Source of the DNA: Klebsiella grimontii
GTDB lineage: Bacteria > Pseudomonadota > Gammaproteobacteria > Enterobacterales > Enterobacteriaceae
Direction of reading: 5' to 3'
DNA length: 64,000 nucleotides
Assembly: GCF_900200035.1 (NCBI RefSeq)
Contig: NZ_FZTC01000017.1
Span: 124,001 to 188,000 of the forward strand
Shown here: positions 37,529-49,195 of the stretch, piece by piece
Position numbering within the stretch: the stretch's first letter is position 1
How the letters are laid out: each line of letters opens with the position of its first letter
Made by a program: the position numbers and the translations under genes
Notes under the pieces: model-generated
What the model was told of the DNA's origin: nothing
Database searches by the model: none
The model's input: only the letters and a program-made list of their open reading frames with translations

Positions 37529-37682
37529 GGTTCCCGGAGACGGCGCGATGCGCCTGTCCGGGCTACCCAAACGCAGGCCGCACGTACCCGTAGCCCGGGC
37601 AAGGCGCTCTGCGCCGCCCCCGGCAGCAGAGCGCAGGATGGCATCATTTCCCGGAGGCGGTGCTGCGCACCTGTCCGGGCTA
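37529..37682. repeat. Three REP units (BIME-like cluster)
   Basis: Three palindromes alternate in orientation: about 37529-37565 (TTCCCGGAGACGG...TCCGGGCTAC), 37589-37622 (GTAGCCCGGGCAAGGC...CCCCCGG) and 37648-37682 (TTTCCCGGAGGCGG...TCCGGGCTAC). They lie between lysR and the second serX copy. Confidence 0.75.
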
Positions 37683-37710
37683 CCGGGGGGAGTGCAACAG
37701 GCGAAAAAAA

Positions 37711-37732
37711 AGCCCGTACTTGCGTACGAGCT
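37711..37732 (-). terminator. Terminator of the second serX copy
   Basis: The same hairpin as at 34619 (AGCTCGTAC-GCAA-GTACGGGCT) with eight T residues on the minus strand. Confidence 0.85.
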
Positions 37733-37744
37733 CTTCTTTAAATA

Positions 37745-37832
37745 TGGCGGTGAGGGGGGGATTCGAACCCCCGATACGTTGCCGTATACACACTTTCCAG
37801 GCGTGCTCCTTCAGCCACTCGGACACCTCACC
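37745..37832 (-). tRNA. serX: tRNA-Ser(GGA), copy 2
   Basis: The 88-nt gene is identical to copy 1 (anticodon GGA, CCA encoded). It lies next to ghrA, as serX does in E. coli, so this is probably the ancestral copy. Its own promoter is at 37869-37897 and its terminator at 37711-37732. Confidence 0.97.
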
Positions 37833-37868
37833 ATATTGTTTTTCCCGTTGCTGCCGGGAACGGGCGCT

Positions 37869-37897
37869 AATTTAGGGAAATACGTATCTCCCGTCAA
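37869..37897 (-). promoter_or_regulatory. Promoter of serX copy 2
   Basis: On the minus strand TTGACG and TAAATT are 17 bp apart and followed by AGCGCCC. It differs in sequence from the promoter of copy 1 but keeps the same architecture, so both copies look expressible. Confidence 0.7.
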
Positions 37898-38100
37898 TCA
37901 ACTTTTTAAAAAAATCGCCCGTTTAGCCAAACTTCAAGCAACTTGCTCTCTAAATGCGCGAGAATCGATTTTTTTGTCGCCATTCCCTTTTTCACACGCT
38001 CGCCTGACGAAATTTGCTATGCTGGCAAACCAATAGAAAACAACGAGTAAAACGCGACGCTAGCCTAACCTGCCGATAGCGTCAGCTGTCAGGAGCCCTT

Positions 38101-39039
38101 ATGGATATCATCTTTTACCACCCGACGTTCGACACCCCTTTCTGGATTGCGGAGCTGGAAAAACAGCTCCCCGGCTCGCGAGTCCGCGAATGGAAATCCG
38201 GTGATAATCAACCCGCGGACTATGCGCTGGTCTGGCATCCGCCGGTTGAAATGCTGCAAGGCCGCGAACTTAAAGCCGTCTTTGCCCTTGGCGCCGGCGT
38301 TGATTCAATTCTAAGTAAACTGCGGGAAAACCCGGAAATGCTGCCGCTGTCTACGCTGCTGTTCCGTCTGGAAGACACCGGCATGGGTCTGCAGATGCAA
38401 GAGTATGCGGTGAGCCAGGTGCTGCACTGGTTCCGTCGTTTTGATGACTATCAGGCCTTAAAACAGGAGGCGCGGTGGCAGCCGCTGGAGGAGTATCAGC
38501 GCGAGGACTTCACCATCGGCATTATGGGGGCGGGAGTACTGGGCGCGAAAGTGGCAGAAAGCCTGCAAAGCTGGGGTTTTCCGCTACGCGTCTGGAGCCG
38601 TAGCCGCAAATCCTGGCCTCAGGTAACGAGCTTTGCGGGGAAAGCCGAGCTGGGGGATTTCCTGAACGGTACGCGAGTGCTGATTAATCTGCTACCCAAC
38701 ACGGCGGAAACCGTTGGCATTATTAATAGCGCGCGCCTGGCGCAGCTGCCGGATAATAGCTATGTACTGAATCTCGCTCGCGGGGTTCATGTGGTGGAAG
38801 ACGATCTGCTGGTCGCGCTGGATAGCGGCAAGTTAAAAGGGGCGATGCTGGATGTGTTCAGCCGCGAACCGCTGCCGGAAGAGAGCCCGCTTTGGCGGCA
38901 CCCGCGAGTGGCGATGACGCCGCATATTGCTGCCGTCACCCGGCCTCTGGAAGCCATCGCTTATATCGCTAAAACCATTGCTCAGTTAGAACGGGGCGAA
39001 ACGGTCAGCGGGCAGGTCAATCGCCAGCTGGGATACTAA
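38101..39039 (+). CDS. ghrA: Glyoxylate/hydroxypyruvate reductase A
   Basis: GhrA reduces glyoxylate to glycolate and hydroxypyruvate to glycerate with NADPH in the cytoplasm. The 312 residues equal E. coli GhrA. The D-2-hydroxyacid dehydrogenase Rossmann motif is [14 protein letters not shown] (about 140-153), followed by the NADPH-binding Arg-rich WSRSRKSW, the catalytic Arg in [11 protein letters not shown] and the catalytic His in [21 protein letters not shown] precedes the ATG, and a terminator follows at 39047. Confidence 0.95.
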   Translation: MDIIFYHPTFDTPFWIAELEKQLPGSRVREWKSGDNQPADYALVWHPPVEMLQGRELKAVFALGAGVDSILSKLRENPEMLPLSTLLFRLEDTGMGLQMQEYAVSQVLHWFRRFDDYQALKQEARWQPLEEYQREDFTIGIMGAGVLGAKVAESLQSWGFPLRVWSRSRKSWPQVTSFAGKAELGDFLNGTRVLINLLPNTAETVGIINSARLAQLPDNSYVLNLARGVHVVEDDLLVALDSGKLKGAMLDVFSREPLPEESPLWRHPRVAMTPHIAAVTRPLEAIAYIAKTIAQLERGETVSGQVNRQLGY

Positions 39040-39046
39040 GCGATAG

Positions 39047-39066
39047 CCCCGCCTGAGCGGGGTTTT
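39047..39066 (+). terminator. Terminator after ghrA
   Basis: A 6-bp GC stem (CCCCGC / GCGGGG) with loop CTGA is followed by TTTT. Confidence 0.7.
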
Positions 39067-39123
39067 GCTGATCATGGGCGCAGATTCCTGCTATTCTTGC
39101 CACAAACAGAGAAGGAGATTGTG

Positions 39124-39861
39124 ATGTATCCTGTTGACCTGCACATGCATACCGTCGCCAGTACCCACGCTTACAGCACCCTGCACGACTATATTGCGCA
39201 AGCAAAGCGCAAGGGGATCAAACTCTTTGCTATTACCGATCACGGGCCCGATATGGCCGATGCGCCGCATTACTGGCATTTTATTAATATGCGTATCTGG
39301 CCGCGGCTGGTGGATGGCGTTGGCATTCTGCGCGGTATCGAAGCCAATATCAAAAATACCCAGGGCGAAATCGACTGTACCGGCCCGATGCTCAACTCGC
39401 TGGACCTGATTATCGCCGGTTTTCACGAGCCGGTATTCCCTCCGCAGGACAAAGCGACGCATACAGAAGCGATGATCGCCACGATAGCGAGCGGCGCGGT
39501 GCATATCATTAGTCATCCGGGTAACCCTAAATTTCCCGTTGACATCCCGGCCATTGCCGCCGCCGCGGCGAAGCACCATGTGGCGTTGGAAATCAATAAC
39601 TCCTCTTTTGTCTCGTCGCGTATCGGCAGCGAAGATAACTGCCGCGCCGTTGCGGCGGCCGTACGCGATGCCGGTGGCTGGGTGGCGCTGGGCTCGGATT
39701 CCCATACGGCATTTACGCTCGGTGAATTTAGCGAATGCCGAAAAATTCTTGATGCCGTCGGTTTTCCGGAAGAGCGAATTCTTAACGTAACGCCCCGGCG
39801 TCTGCTTAATTTTCTTGAATCGCGCGGCATGCCTGCGATTCCTGAGCTGGCTGAACTTTAA
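39124..39861 (+). CDS. ycdX: PHP-family phosphatase YcdX
   Basis: YcdX is a PHP-domain zinc phosphatase of about 245 residues, linked in E. coli to swarming. The metal-binding motifs are visible: DLHMHTVAS at the start, [24 protein letters not shown] and [12 protein letters not shown] before the ATG at 39124 fixes the start, 27 bp inside the open frame. It begins an apparent ycdXYZ cluster: ycdY follows 22 bp later. Alignment with E. coli is close along the full length. Confidence 0.94.
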   Translation: MYPVDLHMHTVASTHAYSTLHDYIAQAKRKGIKLFAITDHGPDMADAPHYWHFINMRIWPRLVDGVGILRGIEANIKNTQGEIDCTGPMLNSLDLIIAGFHEPVFPPQDKATHTEAMIATIASGAVHIISHPGNPKFPVDIPAIAAAAAKHHVALEINNSSFVSSRIGSEDNCRAVAAAVRDAGGWVALGSDSHTAFTLGEFSECRKILDAVGFPEERILNVTPRRLLNFLESRGMPAIPELAEL

Positions 39862-39883
39862 TGTGAATAACTGGAATAAATGA

Positions 39884-40438
39884 ATGAACGAGTTTTCAAT
39901 CCTCTGCCGCGTGCTGGGCTCTCTCTATTATCGTCAGCCGCAGGACCCGCTGCTGGTTCCGCTCTTTACCCTTATCCGCGAAGGGAAGCTGGCGGCGAGC
40001 TGGCCGCTGGAGCAGGATGAACTGTTGGAGCGCCTGCAAAAAAGCTGTGATATGCAGTCGCTGGCCGCCGAATACAACGTGCTGTTTGTCGGTGAAGAGT
40101 GCCGCGTCGCGCCTTACCGTAGCGCATGGGTTGACGGCGCTACGGAAGCTGAAGTCCGTGGTTTCCTCACCGCACATGGCGTACCTACGGGGGAGGGGGC
40201 GGCGGATCATTTCGGCTCCTTGCTGCTGGCCGCTTCCTGGCTGGAAGATCACGCGGCGGAAGAGGAAAGCGAAGTTCTGGAAACCCTGTTCGCGGAATAT
40301 ATCCTGCCGTGGTGCGGTGAGTTCCTGGGCAAAGTTGAAGCGCATGCCACCACGCCGTTCTGGCGCACGATGGCCCCGCTGACTCGCGAAGCGGTCTCCG
40401 CTATGTGGGATGAACTGCAGGAAGAAAATGAACAATAA
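39884..40438 (+). CDS. ycdY: TorD/DmsD-family chaperone YcdY
   Basis: The 184-residue all-helical protein belongs to the TorD/DmsD/NarJ redox-enzyme maturation chaperones. In E. coli YcdY enhances the phosphatase YcdX, apparently by helping metal insertion, which fits the adjacent genes. The conserved stretch ADHFGSLLLAASWL and the acidic EEESEVLETLFAEY are visible. The family His-Asp (in AADH) is retained. The final codons adjoin a CRP site at 40441. Confidence 0.93.
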   Translation: MNEFSILCRVLGSLYYRQPQDPLLVPLFTLIREGKLAASWPLEQDELLERLQKSCDMQSLAAEYNVLFVGEECRVAPYRSAWVDGATEAEVRGFLTAHGVPTGEGAADHFGSLLLAASWLEDHAAEEESEVLETLFAEYILPWCGEFLGKVEAHATTPFWRTMAPLTREAVSAMWDELQEENEQ

Positions 40439-40440
40439 TT

Positions 40441-40456
40441 TGTGATATAAATCACA
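40441..40456. promoter_or_regulatory. CRP binding site upstream of ycdZ
   Basis: TGTGATATAAATCACA is a perfect TGTGA-N6-TCACA, with further AT-rich matches to the 22-bp consensus on each side. It is centred at 40448.5, 92.5 bp before 40541. It begins 2 bp after the ycdY stop. Confidence 0.85.
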
Positions 40457-40525
40457 TTTTAAATGCAACGCAATATTTTTAATTTCATTTAGTGTGCTCT
40501 GTGTCGCATTTGACGGGCGCGTTTC

Positions 40526-40534
40526 TGTTATGAT
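40526..40534 (+). promoter_or_regulatory. Extended -10 promoter of ycdZ
   Basis: TGTTATGAT is an extended -10 element (TG-N-TATGAT, hexamer 40529-40534). It predicts transcription starting at about 40541, one base before the ycdZ ATG. The -35 region is weak, as expected for an activator-dependent promoter. Confidence 0.55.
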
Positions 40535-40541
40535 ATGCGCC

Positions 40542-41024
40542 ATGAACATACTCTTCGCAATCGCATTAACGACGGGCATTCTCTCCGGTATCTGGGGATG
40601 GGTGGCGGTCGCATTGGGTCTGCTGAGCTGGGCGGGGTTCCTCGGCTGTACGGCTTACTTTGCCTGTCCGCAAGGTGGGTTAAAAGGGCTGTTCATTTCA
40701 ACCTGTACGGTCATGAGCGGCGTTGTGTGGGCGCTGGTGATTATTCACGGCAGCGCGCTGGCGCCGCAGCTGGAAATTGTCAGCTATATCATGACCGGCA
40801 TCGTGGCGTTTTTGATGTGCATTCAGGCGCGTCAGCTGATGCTCTCTTTTGTGCCGGGAACTTTTATTGGCGCGTGTGCGACGTTTGCCGGCAGCGGCGA
40901 CTGGCGTTTGGTTGTGCCTTCACTCGCGCTGGGTCTGGTATTTGGCTACGCTATGAAAAATAGCGGTCTGTGGCTGGCGACCCGGGCTGAGAAAAATAAA
41001 CCTCTTGCTAACCAAAGCAGCTGA
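40542..41024 (+). CDS. ycdZ: DUF1097 inner-membrane protein YcdZ
   Basis: The 160-residue protein has four or five hydrophobic helices and aligns with E. coli YcdZ (DUF1097), for example WGWVAVALGLLSWAGFLGC and SFVPGTFIGACATFAG. The function is unknown. The start at 40542 gives the E. coli N-terminus MNIL; no Shine-Dalgarno sequence precedes it, and the -10 box ends 7 nt upstream, so the mRNA may be leaderless. An in-frame ATG at 40530 also lacks a ribosome-binding site. A terminator follows at 41056. Confidence 0.92.
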   Translation: MNILFAIALTTGILSGIWGWVAVALGLLSWAGFLGCTAYFACPQGGLKGLFISTCTVMSGVVWALVIIHGSALAPQLEIVSYIMTGIVAFLMCIQARQLMLSFVPGTFIGACATFAGSGDWRLVVPSLALGLVFGYAMKNSGLWLATRAEKNKPLANQSS

Positions 41025-41055
41025 TCGTTTTTTAATGTATCCCCGTTGACATCAC

Positions 41056-41087
41056 AAAAGGGCCCTGCGGGCTCTTTTGCCGTTTTT
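41056..41087 (+). terminator. Terminator after ycdZ
   Basis: A 10-bp stem with one G-T pair (AAAAGGGCCC / GGGCTCTTTT) and loop TGC, followed by GCCGTTTTT. Confidence 0.8.
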
Positions 41088-41324
41088 GGCGCCAGGTTTA
41101 CCCCGTCGTTAATCTCCACCTGTATTCTATTTTTCCTTATATATCAAATGTTTTAACTGCACCGAAAGTCAGTGAATCGATTTTGTTATCAGATTCTAAC
41201 GGATGATGTATTTTGTTTTTAAATTGTTAATATAATTAACTTGAAGTAAAAAAATATAACCCGATGCACTCATGGATGGCTGGTGCTTTTCAGTCGCTAT
41301 ACCGATATGCAGAGGAGTTTTATA
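41088..41324. other. AT-rich spacer before the ymdA-like gene; curli locus absent
   Basis: The sequence becomes markedly AT-rich between about 41130 and 41270, unlike the flanking genes, and contains no ORF. In E. coli the csgDEFG and csgBAC curli operons lie between ycdZ and ymdA; nothing resembling them is present. The AT content suggests H-NS binding and the promoter of the next gene, but no precise site can be named. Confidence 0.5.
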
Positions 41325-41630
41325 ATGAAAAAAATCAAATATGCGCCACTTGCCGCTCTGTTTATTTTACCCTGTTTTGTTAGCCCCGTGCTCGCGGAAA
41401 AGACCGTGGCCGGCGTCATTCATTTTTACGGGCGGGTGGTGGAAGCGCCCTGTCAGCTTAGTACTATAAATAACCAGATTATTATGGATTGCCCGAGGGC
41501 GGAAGCGATTAAAATTTCTGCTCAACAGCTTGAGAAAGGGAATATACACAACGAAAATATCCGTTCTGCGCAATTAAGATATATTAACCCGCAACGGACC
41601 CTCGCTATTCTGGATGTTGAGTATCGGTAA
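41325..41630 (+). CDS. Small exported fimbrial-subunit-like protein, ymdA position
   Basis: The 101-residue product has a signal peptide ending LAEK (about residue 24). The mature part, GVIHFYGRVVEAPCQL followed by a second Cys in IMDCPRAEA, copies the start of type 1 pilus subunits, including the conserved disulfide. At about 78 mature residues it is too short for a pilin and lacks the C-terminal subunit signature. By position (before ymdB) it corresponds to E. coli ymdA; the similarity to YmdA could not be checked. GAGGAG lies 7 nt before the ATG. Confidence 0.7.
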   Translation: MKKIKYAPLAALFILPCFVSPVLAEKTVAGVIHFYGRVVEAPCQLSTINNQIIMDCPRAEAIKISAQQLEKGNIHNENIRSAQLRYINPQRTLAILDVEYR

Positions 41631-41719
41631 CCCTCTGCCCCCAGACTTTCGTCCCGGGGGCTATCGTGCCATATTATCCTCATGTATTCATTTGAAGACG
41701 TATGCCGACAGGAGGAGAA

Positions 41720-42274
41720 ATGGCTGTTCAACCTGAGGTTGTTCTCGGCGATATTACAACGCTTGCGGTCGAGGTTATCGTCAATGCGGCAAACCCGTCG
41801 CTGCTTGGCGGTGGCGGCGTGGACGGCGCGATTCACCGCGCGGCAGGACCAGAACTGCTGGCTGCCTGTAAAGTGGTGCGGCAACAGCAGGGTGAGTGTC
41901 CGCCCGGTCATGCAGTGATTACGGCGGCAGGAAATTTGCCCGCCAGCGCGGTTATTCACGCCGTTGGACCCATCTGGCACGGCGGTGACAGACAAGAGGC
42001 TGAGTTGCTGGCTGACGCCTATAAAAATAGCCTGCTGCTGGCTTCGGCAAACAATTATCGTTCTATTGCATTTCCTGCTATCAGCACCGGCGTTTATGGC
42101 TACCCTAAAGAGGCCGCCGCGGAGATAGCCATACGGACGGTAAATGCCTTCCTCACGCGCTATAACCCGCTGGAACGCGTGTGTTTCGTTTGCTTTGATG
42201 CCGAAACCGCCGGCATCTATACGCGATTACTTGAGGCAAGTCGCGCGCAACTCGGCCATCAGAATAAGATATGA
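41720..42274 (+). CDS. ymdB: O-acetyl-ADP-ribose deacetylase YmdB (macrodomain)
   Basis: YmdB is a macrodomain protein that hydrolyses O-acetyl-ADP-ribose and, in E. coli, inhibits RNase III and affects biofilm formation. The 184 residues compare with 177 in E. coli. The ADP-ribose site is visible: [25 protein letters not shown] (residues about 22-40) and [19 protein letters not shown] before the ATG at 41720 is a strong ribosome-binding site. It is followed after 46 bp by a TetR-family gene, not by clsC as in E. coli. Confidence 0.94.
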   Translation: MAVQPEVVLGDITTLAVEVIVNAANPSLLGGGGVDGAIHRAAGPELLAACKVVRQQQGECPPGHAVITAAGNLPASAVIHAVGPIWHGGDRQEAELLADAYKNSLLLASANNYRSIAFPAISTGVYGYPKEAAAEIAIRTVNAFLTRYNPLERVCFVCFDAETAGIYTRLLEASRAQLGHQNKI

Positions 42275-42320
42275 TAGTTTCCTGAGAACGCTGGAAATTA
42301 TCATAACGGGAGAGTTATCG

Positions 42321-42911
42321 GTGGCTGAAGGGAAGGTTCTACAAAAACAACGGCTTCGGCGGATGGAAATCGTTGCCGCGGCGCAGAAATGTTTTGCGGA
42401 AAAGGGCCTGCACGGCGCCTCCGTAGCGGATATTGCGCGTCAGGCTGGTCTTAGCGTAGGCCAGCTATATCGCATCTTCGCCAGCAAAGAAGAGATCGTT
42501 GAAGTCATCGTCAGTGAGATCGTGAATGCCAGAGTGGGCGAAATCGTTGCCGGGAATCATGATTTAGCCCGTATGGCGTCCGTATTAGCCGGCGCGATCC
42601 CCGTGACCGGCTCTACAAAAAGCGATAATTATCTGCTGATGGAAATTAACGCCGAGGCGTCCCGAAATCCGCGCCTGCGTGAAATTATGAACCAGGCCGA
42701 TCGCCGCCTGAAAGAGGAGGGCGGGCGACTAACCCGGCACTATCACCCTGAGATGTCCGCAGAGAAAATTAGCCTCGCCTGCGAATTTATCGCTATATTA
42801 ACCGAAGGATCGGCCTATCGTTGCGACTTTGCGACGACTCCGACGGTAGATAAAGCGGCGATGGAAAACCTGTACCGCGATGTTTTTCAGCTGCTGTTTA
42901 CACAAAAATAG
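42321..42911 (+). CDS. TetR-family transcriptional regulator
   Basis: The 196-residue regulator has a TetR helix-turn-helix at about 18-62 (KCFAEKGLHGASVADIARQ, LSVGQLYRIFASKEE) and a helical C-terminal ligand domain. The start is assigned to GTG at 42321 because GGGAGAG precedes it; the frame is open upstream through ymdB, but that is overlap. It takes the place of clsC between ymdB and opgC. No neighbour is an obvious target, and I do not recognise a named orthologue. Confidence 0.85.
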   Translation: MAEGKVLQKQRLRRMEIVAAAQKCFAEKGLHGASVADIARQAGLSVGQLYRIFASKEEIVEVIVSEIVNARVGEIVAGNHDLARMASVLAGAIPVTGSTKSDNYLLMEINAEASRNPRLREIMNQADRRLKEEGGRLTRHYHPEMSAEKISLACEFIAILTEGSAYRCDFATTPTVDKAAMENLYRDVFQLLFTQK

Positions 42912-42912
42912 C

Positions 42913-42939
42913 GCTGCTATGTGCGTTCCACACAGCAGC
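42913..42939. terminator. Possible terminator between tetR and opgC
   Basis: GCTGCT and AGCAGC arms, extended by TGTG/CACA with one mismatch, form a hairpin followed by TTGCTGTTTT. The T-tract is interrupted, so termination strength is uncertain. Confidence 0.5.
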
Positions 42940-42947
42940 TTGCTGTT

Positions 42948-44108
42948 TTAACTGGCGGATATTTGCGGCTTAGCCGTCTTTTGCTGGAATTTTCCGGAGA
43001 AAAGAAAGCGCAACAGCGGTATCCGCAGATGGATTTCATACAGCACCAGAGCAATCCCGACCACAAAAACCAGCCCGGTTATAAACCCAAGGGTATTCGA
43101 TTTAATGACCGGTGCTATCCACGCTCCGTAGAGCAGGGTCAGCGGGTGGTGCACCAGGTAGATAAATAGCGATGCGTTGACGAAGTAGGTCACCCGCGCT
43201 GACTGGAAATTCAACAAACGGTGGCCAAGCGAAAAGACCACGTTGACCATCCATAGCCCCAACACCATGGTAATCACATACTCCGTCTCATACATCCAGC
43301 CGTCGCCAGAGCCGTACTGCTGATTCAACCGGTAGGCGATAAATCCGAGTAAAGCCGCCGCAAAGCACCATGGCGATGGGGTCGTAAACATCGTTTTCAG
43401 CCGCGCGTTAATAAACGTCTGGGCACCGAGGATAAAGAAAGGCAGATAGAACAGCGTCTGCATCACGATAAAGTTGAACAGGCCATTGCTCAGAATGGGT
43501 GGGTAGAGGATAAAAATGGTGCGGCGAATAACCGCATACAGCACGCCCAGCGCGAGAAAAATCATCGACAGCTGGCCTAATGTGACGGTGTCACCAAAGG
43601 TTGGCGCAGCGGCAGAACGCGGGCGCGTCAGCCATTTAAACATTACTACGCCCAGCGACGTCAGAACCACCAGCACTAATAAAAACCACAGATGGGAAAT
43701 CAGCTCCCAGGCGAGGGTGTTGAATTTGTCATAGCCGGAAAGGGTGTGCCAGTTATCCGCCTTACCGTTGACGTACTGCAGCATAATAAACTGCGGTAGG
43801 GTCAGGAGGGGGATCGCGGTTAACATGGGAATACCGACACGCTCAACGCGGACTTTCCACCACTTCTTCAGCGGATAGCGCAGAAAAAGCATGTAGGAAA
43901 AATAGCCGGAAATCACAAAGAAGACCTGCATGCGAAAGGCATGGATGAAGTCGTTAAACAACGTCAGCCACCAGGAGGGCTCGGCGCTGTTCACATGCCA
44001 GCTATGGCTGGAGTAAATGAGCGAAATGTGAAAAGGGATACCCAATAGCATCAGCCAGGCGCGGATGCTATCGAAAAAATATTCACGCTGTACCGGAGTA
44101 TTATTCAT
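42948..44108 (-). CDS. opgC: Glucan succinyltransferase OpgC
   Basis: OpgC is an inner-membrane acyltransferase-3 family protein that adds succinyl groups to osmoregulated periplasmic glucans. The 386 residues (E. coli 385) carry about ten membrane helices and the shared stretches [20 protein letters not shown] (catalytic His region) and [10 protein letters not shown]. It is divergent from opgGH, as in E. coli, with which it makes one pathway. The start ATG at 44108 agrees with E. coli. Confidence 0.94.
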   Translation of the reverse strand: MNNTPVQREYFFDSIRAWLMLLGIPFHISLIYSSHSWHVNSAEPSWWLTLFNDFIHAFRMQVFFVISGYFSYMLFLRYPLKKWWKVRVERVGIPMLTAIPLLTLPQFIMLQYVNGKADNWHTLSGYDKFNTLAWELISHLWFLLVLVVLTSLGVVMFKWLTRPRSAAAPTFGDTVTLGQLSMIFLALGVLYAVIRRTIFILYPPILSNGLFNFIVMQTLFYLPFFILGAQTFINARLKTMFTTPSPWCFAAALLGFIAYRLNQQYGSGDGWMYETEYVITMVLGLWMVNVVFSLGHRLLNFQSARVTYFVNASLFIYLVHHPLTLLYGAWIAPVIKSNTLGFITGLVFVVGIALVLYEIHLRIPLLRFLFSGKFQQKTAKPQISAS

Positions 44109-44312
44109 ACAATATCACTACATTCTCAGACAATTCGTCTTATCACTCAACGTGATAACGTTTAAATTCTCTGCAACCCTACATGAACTCTGGTTAACTG
44201 TCTCCAGGATAAGCACGCAAAGTGCAATCGGGCCAGTGAACTGTGTATTCCCTGTGCCGCAATGCCGAACAATGCAGGGATTATGTTGTCGGAATGCCTG
44301 AGTTTCCATTAA

Positions 44313-48435
<4,123 letters not shown>

Positions 48436-48450
48436 GCCGTAGGTAAAGGA

Positions 48451-48482
48451 AAATACCGGCAATGGCGCCGGTATTTTTTTAT
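48451..48482 (+). terminator. Terminator after opgH
   Basis: A 10-bp perfect stem (AAATACCGGC / GCCGGTATTT) with a 6-nt loop, followed by a T run. Confidence 0.85.
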
Positions 48483-48501
48483 CTGAGAATCGAGGTTGTT
48501 G

Positions 48502-48729
48502 ATGAGAGTTTTACTGGTTATCGCAATGACGCTGCTTATCAGCGGCTGCGGTAGTATTATCAGTCGCACGGTGCCTGGGCAGGGGCATGGAAACCAGTAC
48601 TATCCCGGCGTTCAGTGGGATGTCCGCGATTCCTCATGGCGCTATATCACCATTCTCGATCTACCCTTTTCACTGGTGTTTGATACGCTACTGCTGCCGC
48701 TTGACGCCAGTCATGGCCCTTATAACTAA
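48502..48729 (+). CDS. yceK: Small lipoprotein YceK
   Basis: The 75-residue protein is a lipoprotein of the YceK/DUF1375 family. The lipobox LLISGC puts the lipid-modified Cys near residue 15, followed by GSIISRTVPGQGHGNQYYPG, shared with E. coli YceK. The function is unknown; relatives are small envelope lipoproteins. The ATG at 48502 has AGG 6 nt upstream. Its stop codon directly abuts the stop of the convergent msyB with no spacer. Confidence 0.93.
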   Translation: MRVLLVIAMTLLISGCGSIISRTVPGQGHGNQYYPGVQWDVRDSSWRYITILDLPFSLVFDTLLLPLDASHGPYN

Positions 48730-49116
48730 TTAGCGTTCATCCCATTCATCGGCTGCGGCCTGGCCCTCTTCGGTATCAAGAGAGGGTTCAAGCTGAAATT
48801 CGCCTTCATCCCATTCGTGCAGCGTATTTTCTTCCAGCCACTCCTGGCGAAGCTCAATCTCATCATAATCGCCATCAAAGACGCTTTGCGCTGCCTGACC
48901 GCTGAGGACAGGCAGGCATTCGCCCTGTTCATCCTCGTCGGCAAAAAATTCTGCCTGCCAGGCAATATCGCCGTCCTGGAGTACATACTTCTGAATATTT
49001 AATTGCTCGATGCTGGCGCTCTCTTCGTCGCTATCGGGATTATTAGCCAGAAACTCCTCGCGGGCGGCATCGATTGCTTCTTCAAGCGTGGCATAGAACA
49101 TCGAATCCTTTGGCAT
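48730..49116 (-). CDS. msyB: Acidic protein MsyB
   Basis: The 128-residue, strongly acidic soluble protein matches E. coli MsyB (for example ATLEEAIDAAREEFLA, VLQDGDI, EFFADE, ECLPVLSGQAAQSVFDGDYD). MsyB was found as a multicopy suppressor of secretion defects; it probably acts as a small chaperone-like factor. TAGGAGG before the ATG at 49116 is a very strong ribosome-binding site. The E. coli start may lie a few residues later, near 49101. It is convergent with yceK. Confidence 0.93.
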   Translation of the reverse strand: MPKDSMFYATLEEAIDAAREEFLANNPDSDEESASIEQLNIQKYVLQDGDIAWQAEFFADEDEQGECLPVLSGQAAQSVFDGDYDEIELRQEWLEENTLHEWDEGEFQLEPSLDTEEGQAAADEWDER

Positions 49117-49195
49117 GGCTAACCTCCTAAGATGAATAGAAATGAACACGATTCAATCTATAGAAGGCGGTTGGCGATGCGTCAAGGATGGGGCA

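Larger units (their letters stand above)
37686..37842. repeat. serX unit, copy 2 (partner of 34595-34750)
   Basis: This roughly 157-bp unit matches 34595-34750 except for one base in an A run and one C/T change before the tRNA. It includes the terminator, the complete tRNA gene and the leader up to ATATTGTTTT. The pair forms direct repeats around a 2.9-kb segment carrying the hydrolase, pirin and lysR genes. Confidence 0.85.

Noticed and set aside
44140-44158. TTATCAC/GTGATAA inverted repeat in the opgC/opgG spacer as an operator
   Set aside because: Seven-bp arms in AT-rich DNA are weak evidence and no known regulator matches; retained only as a note.
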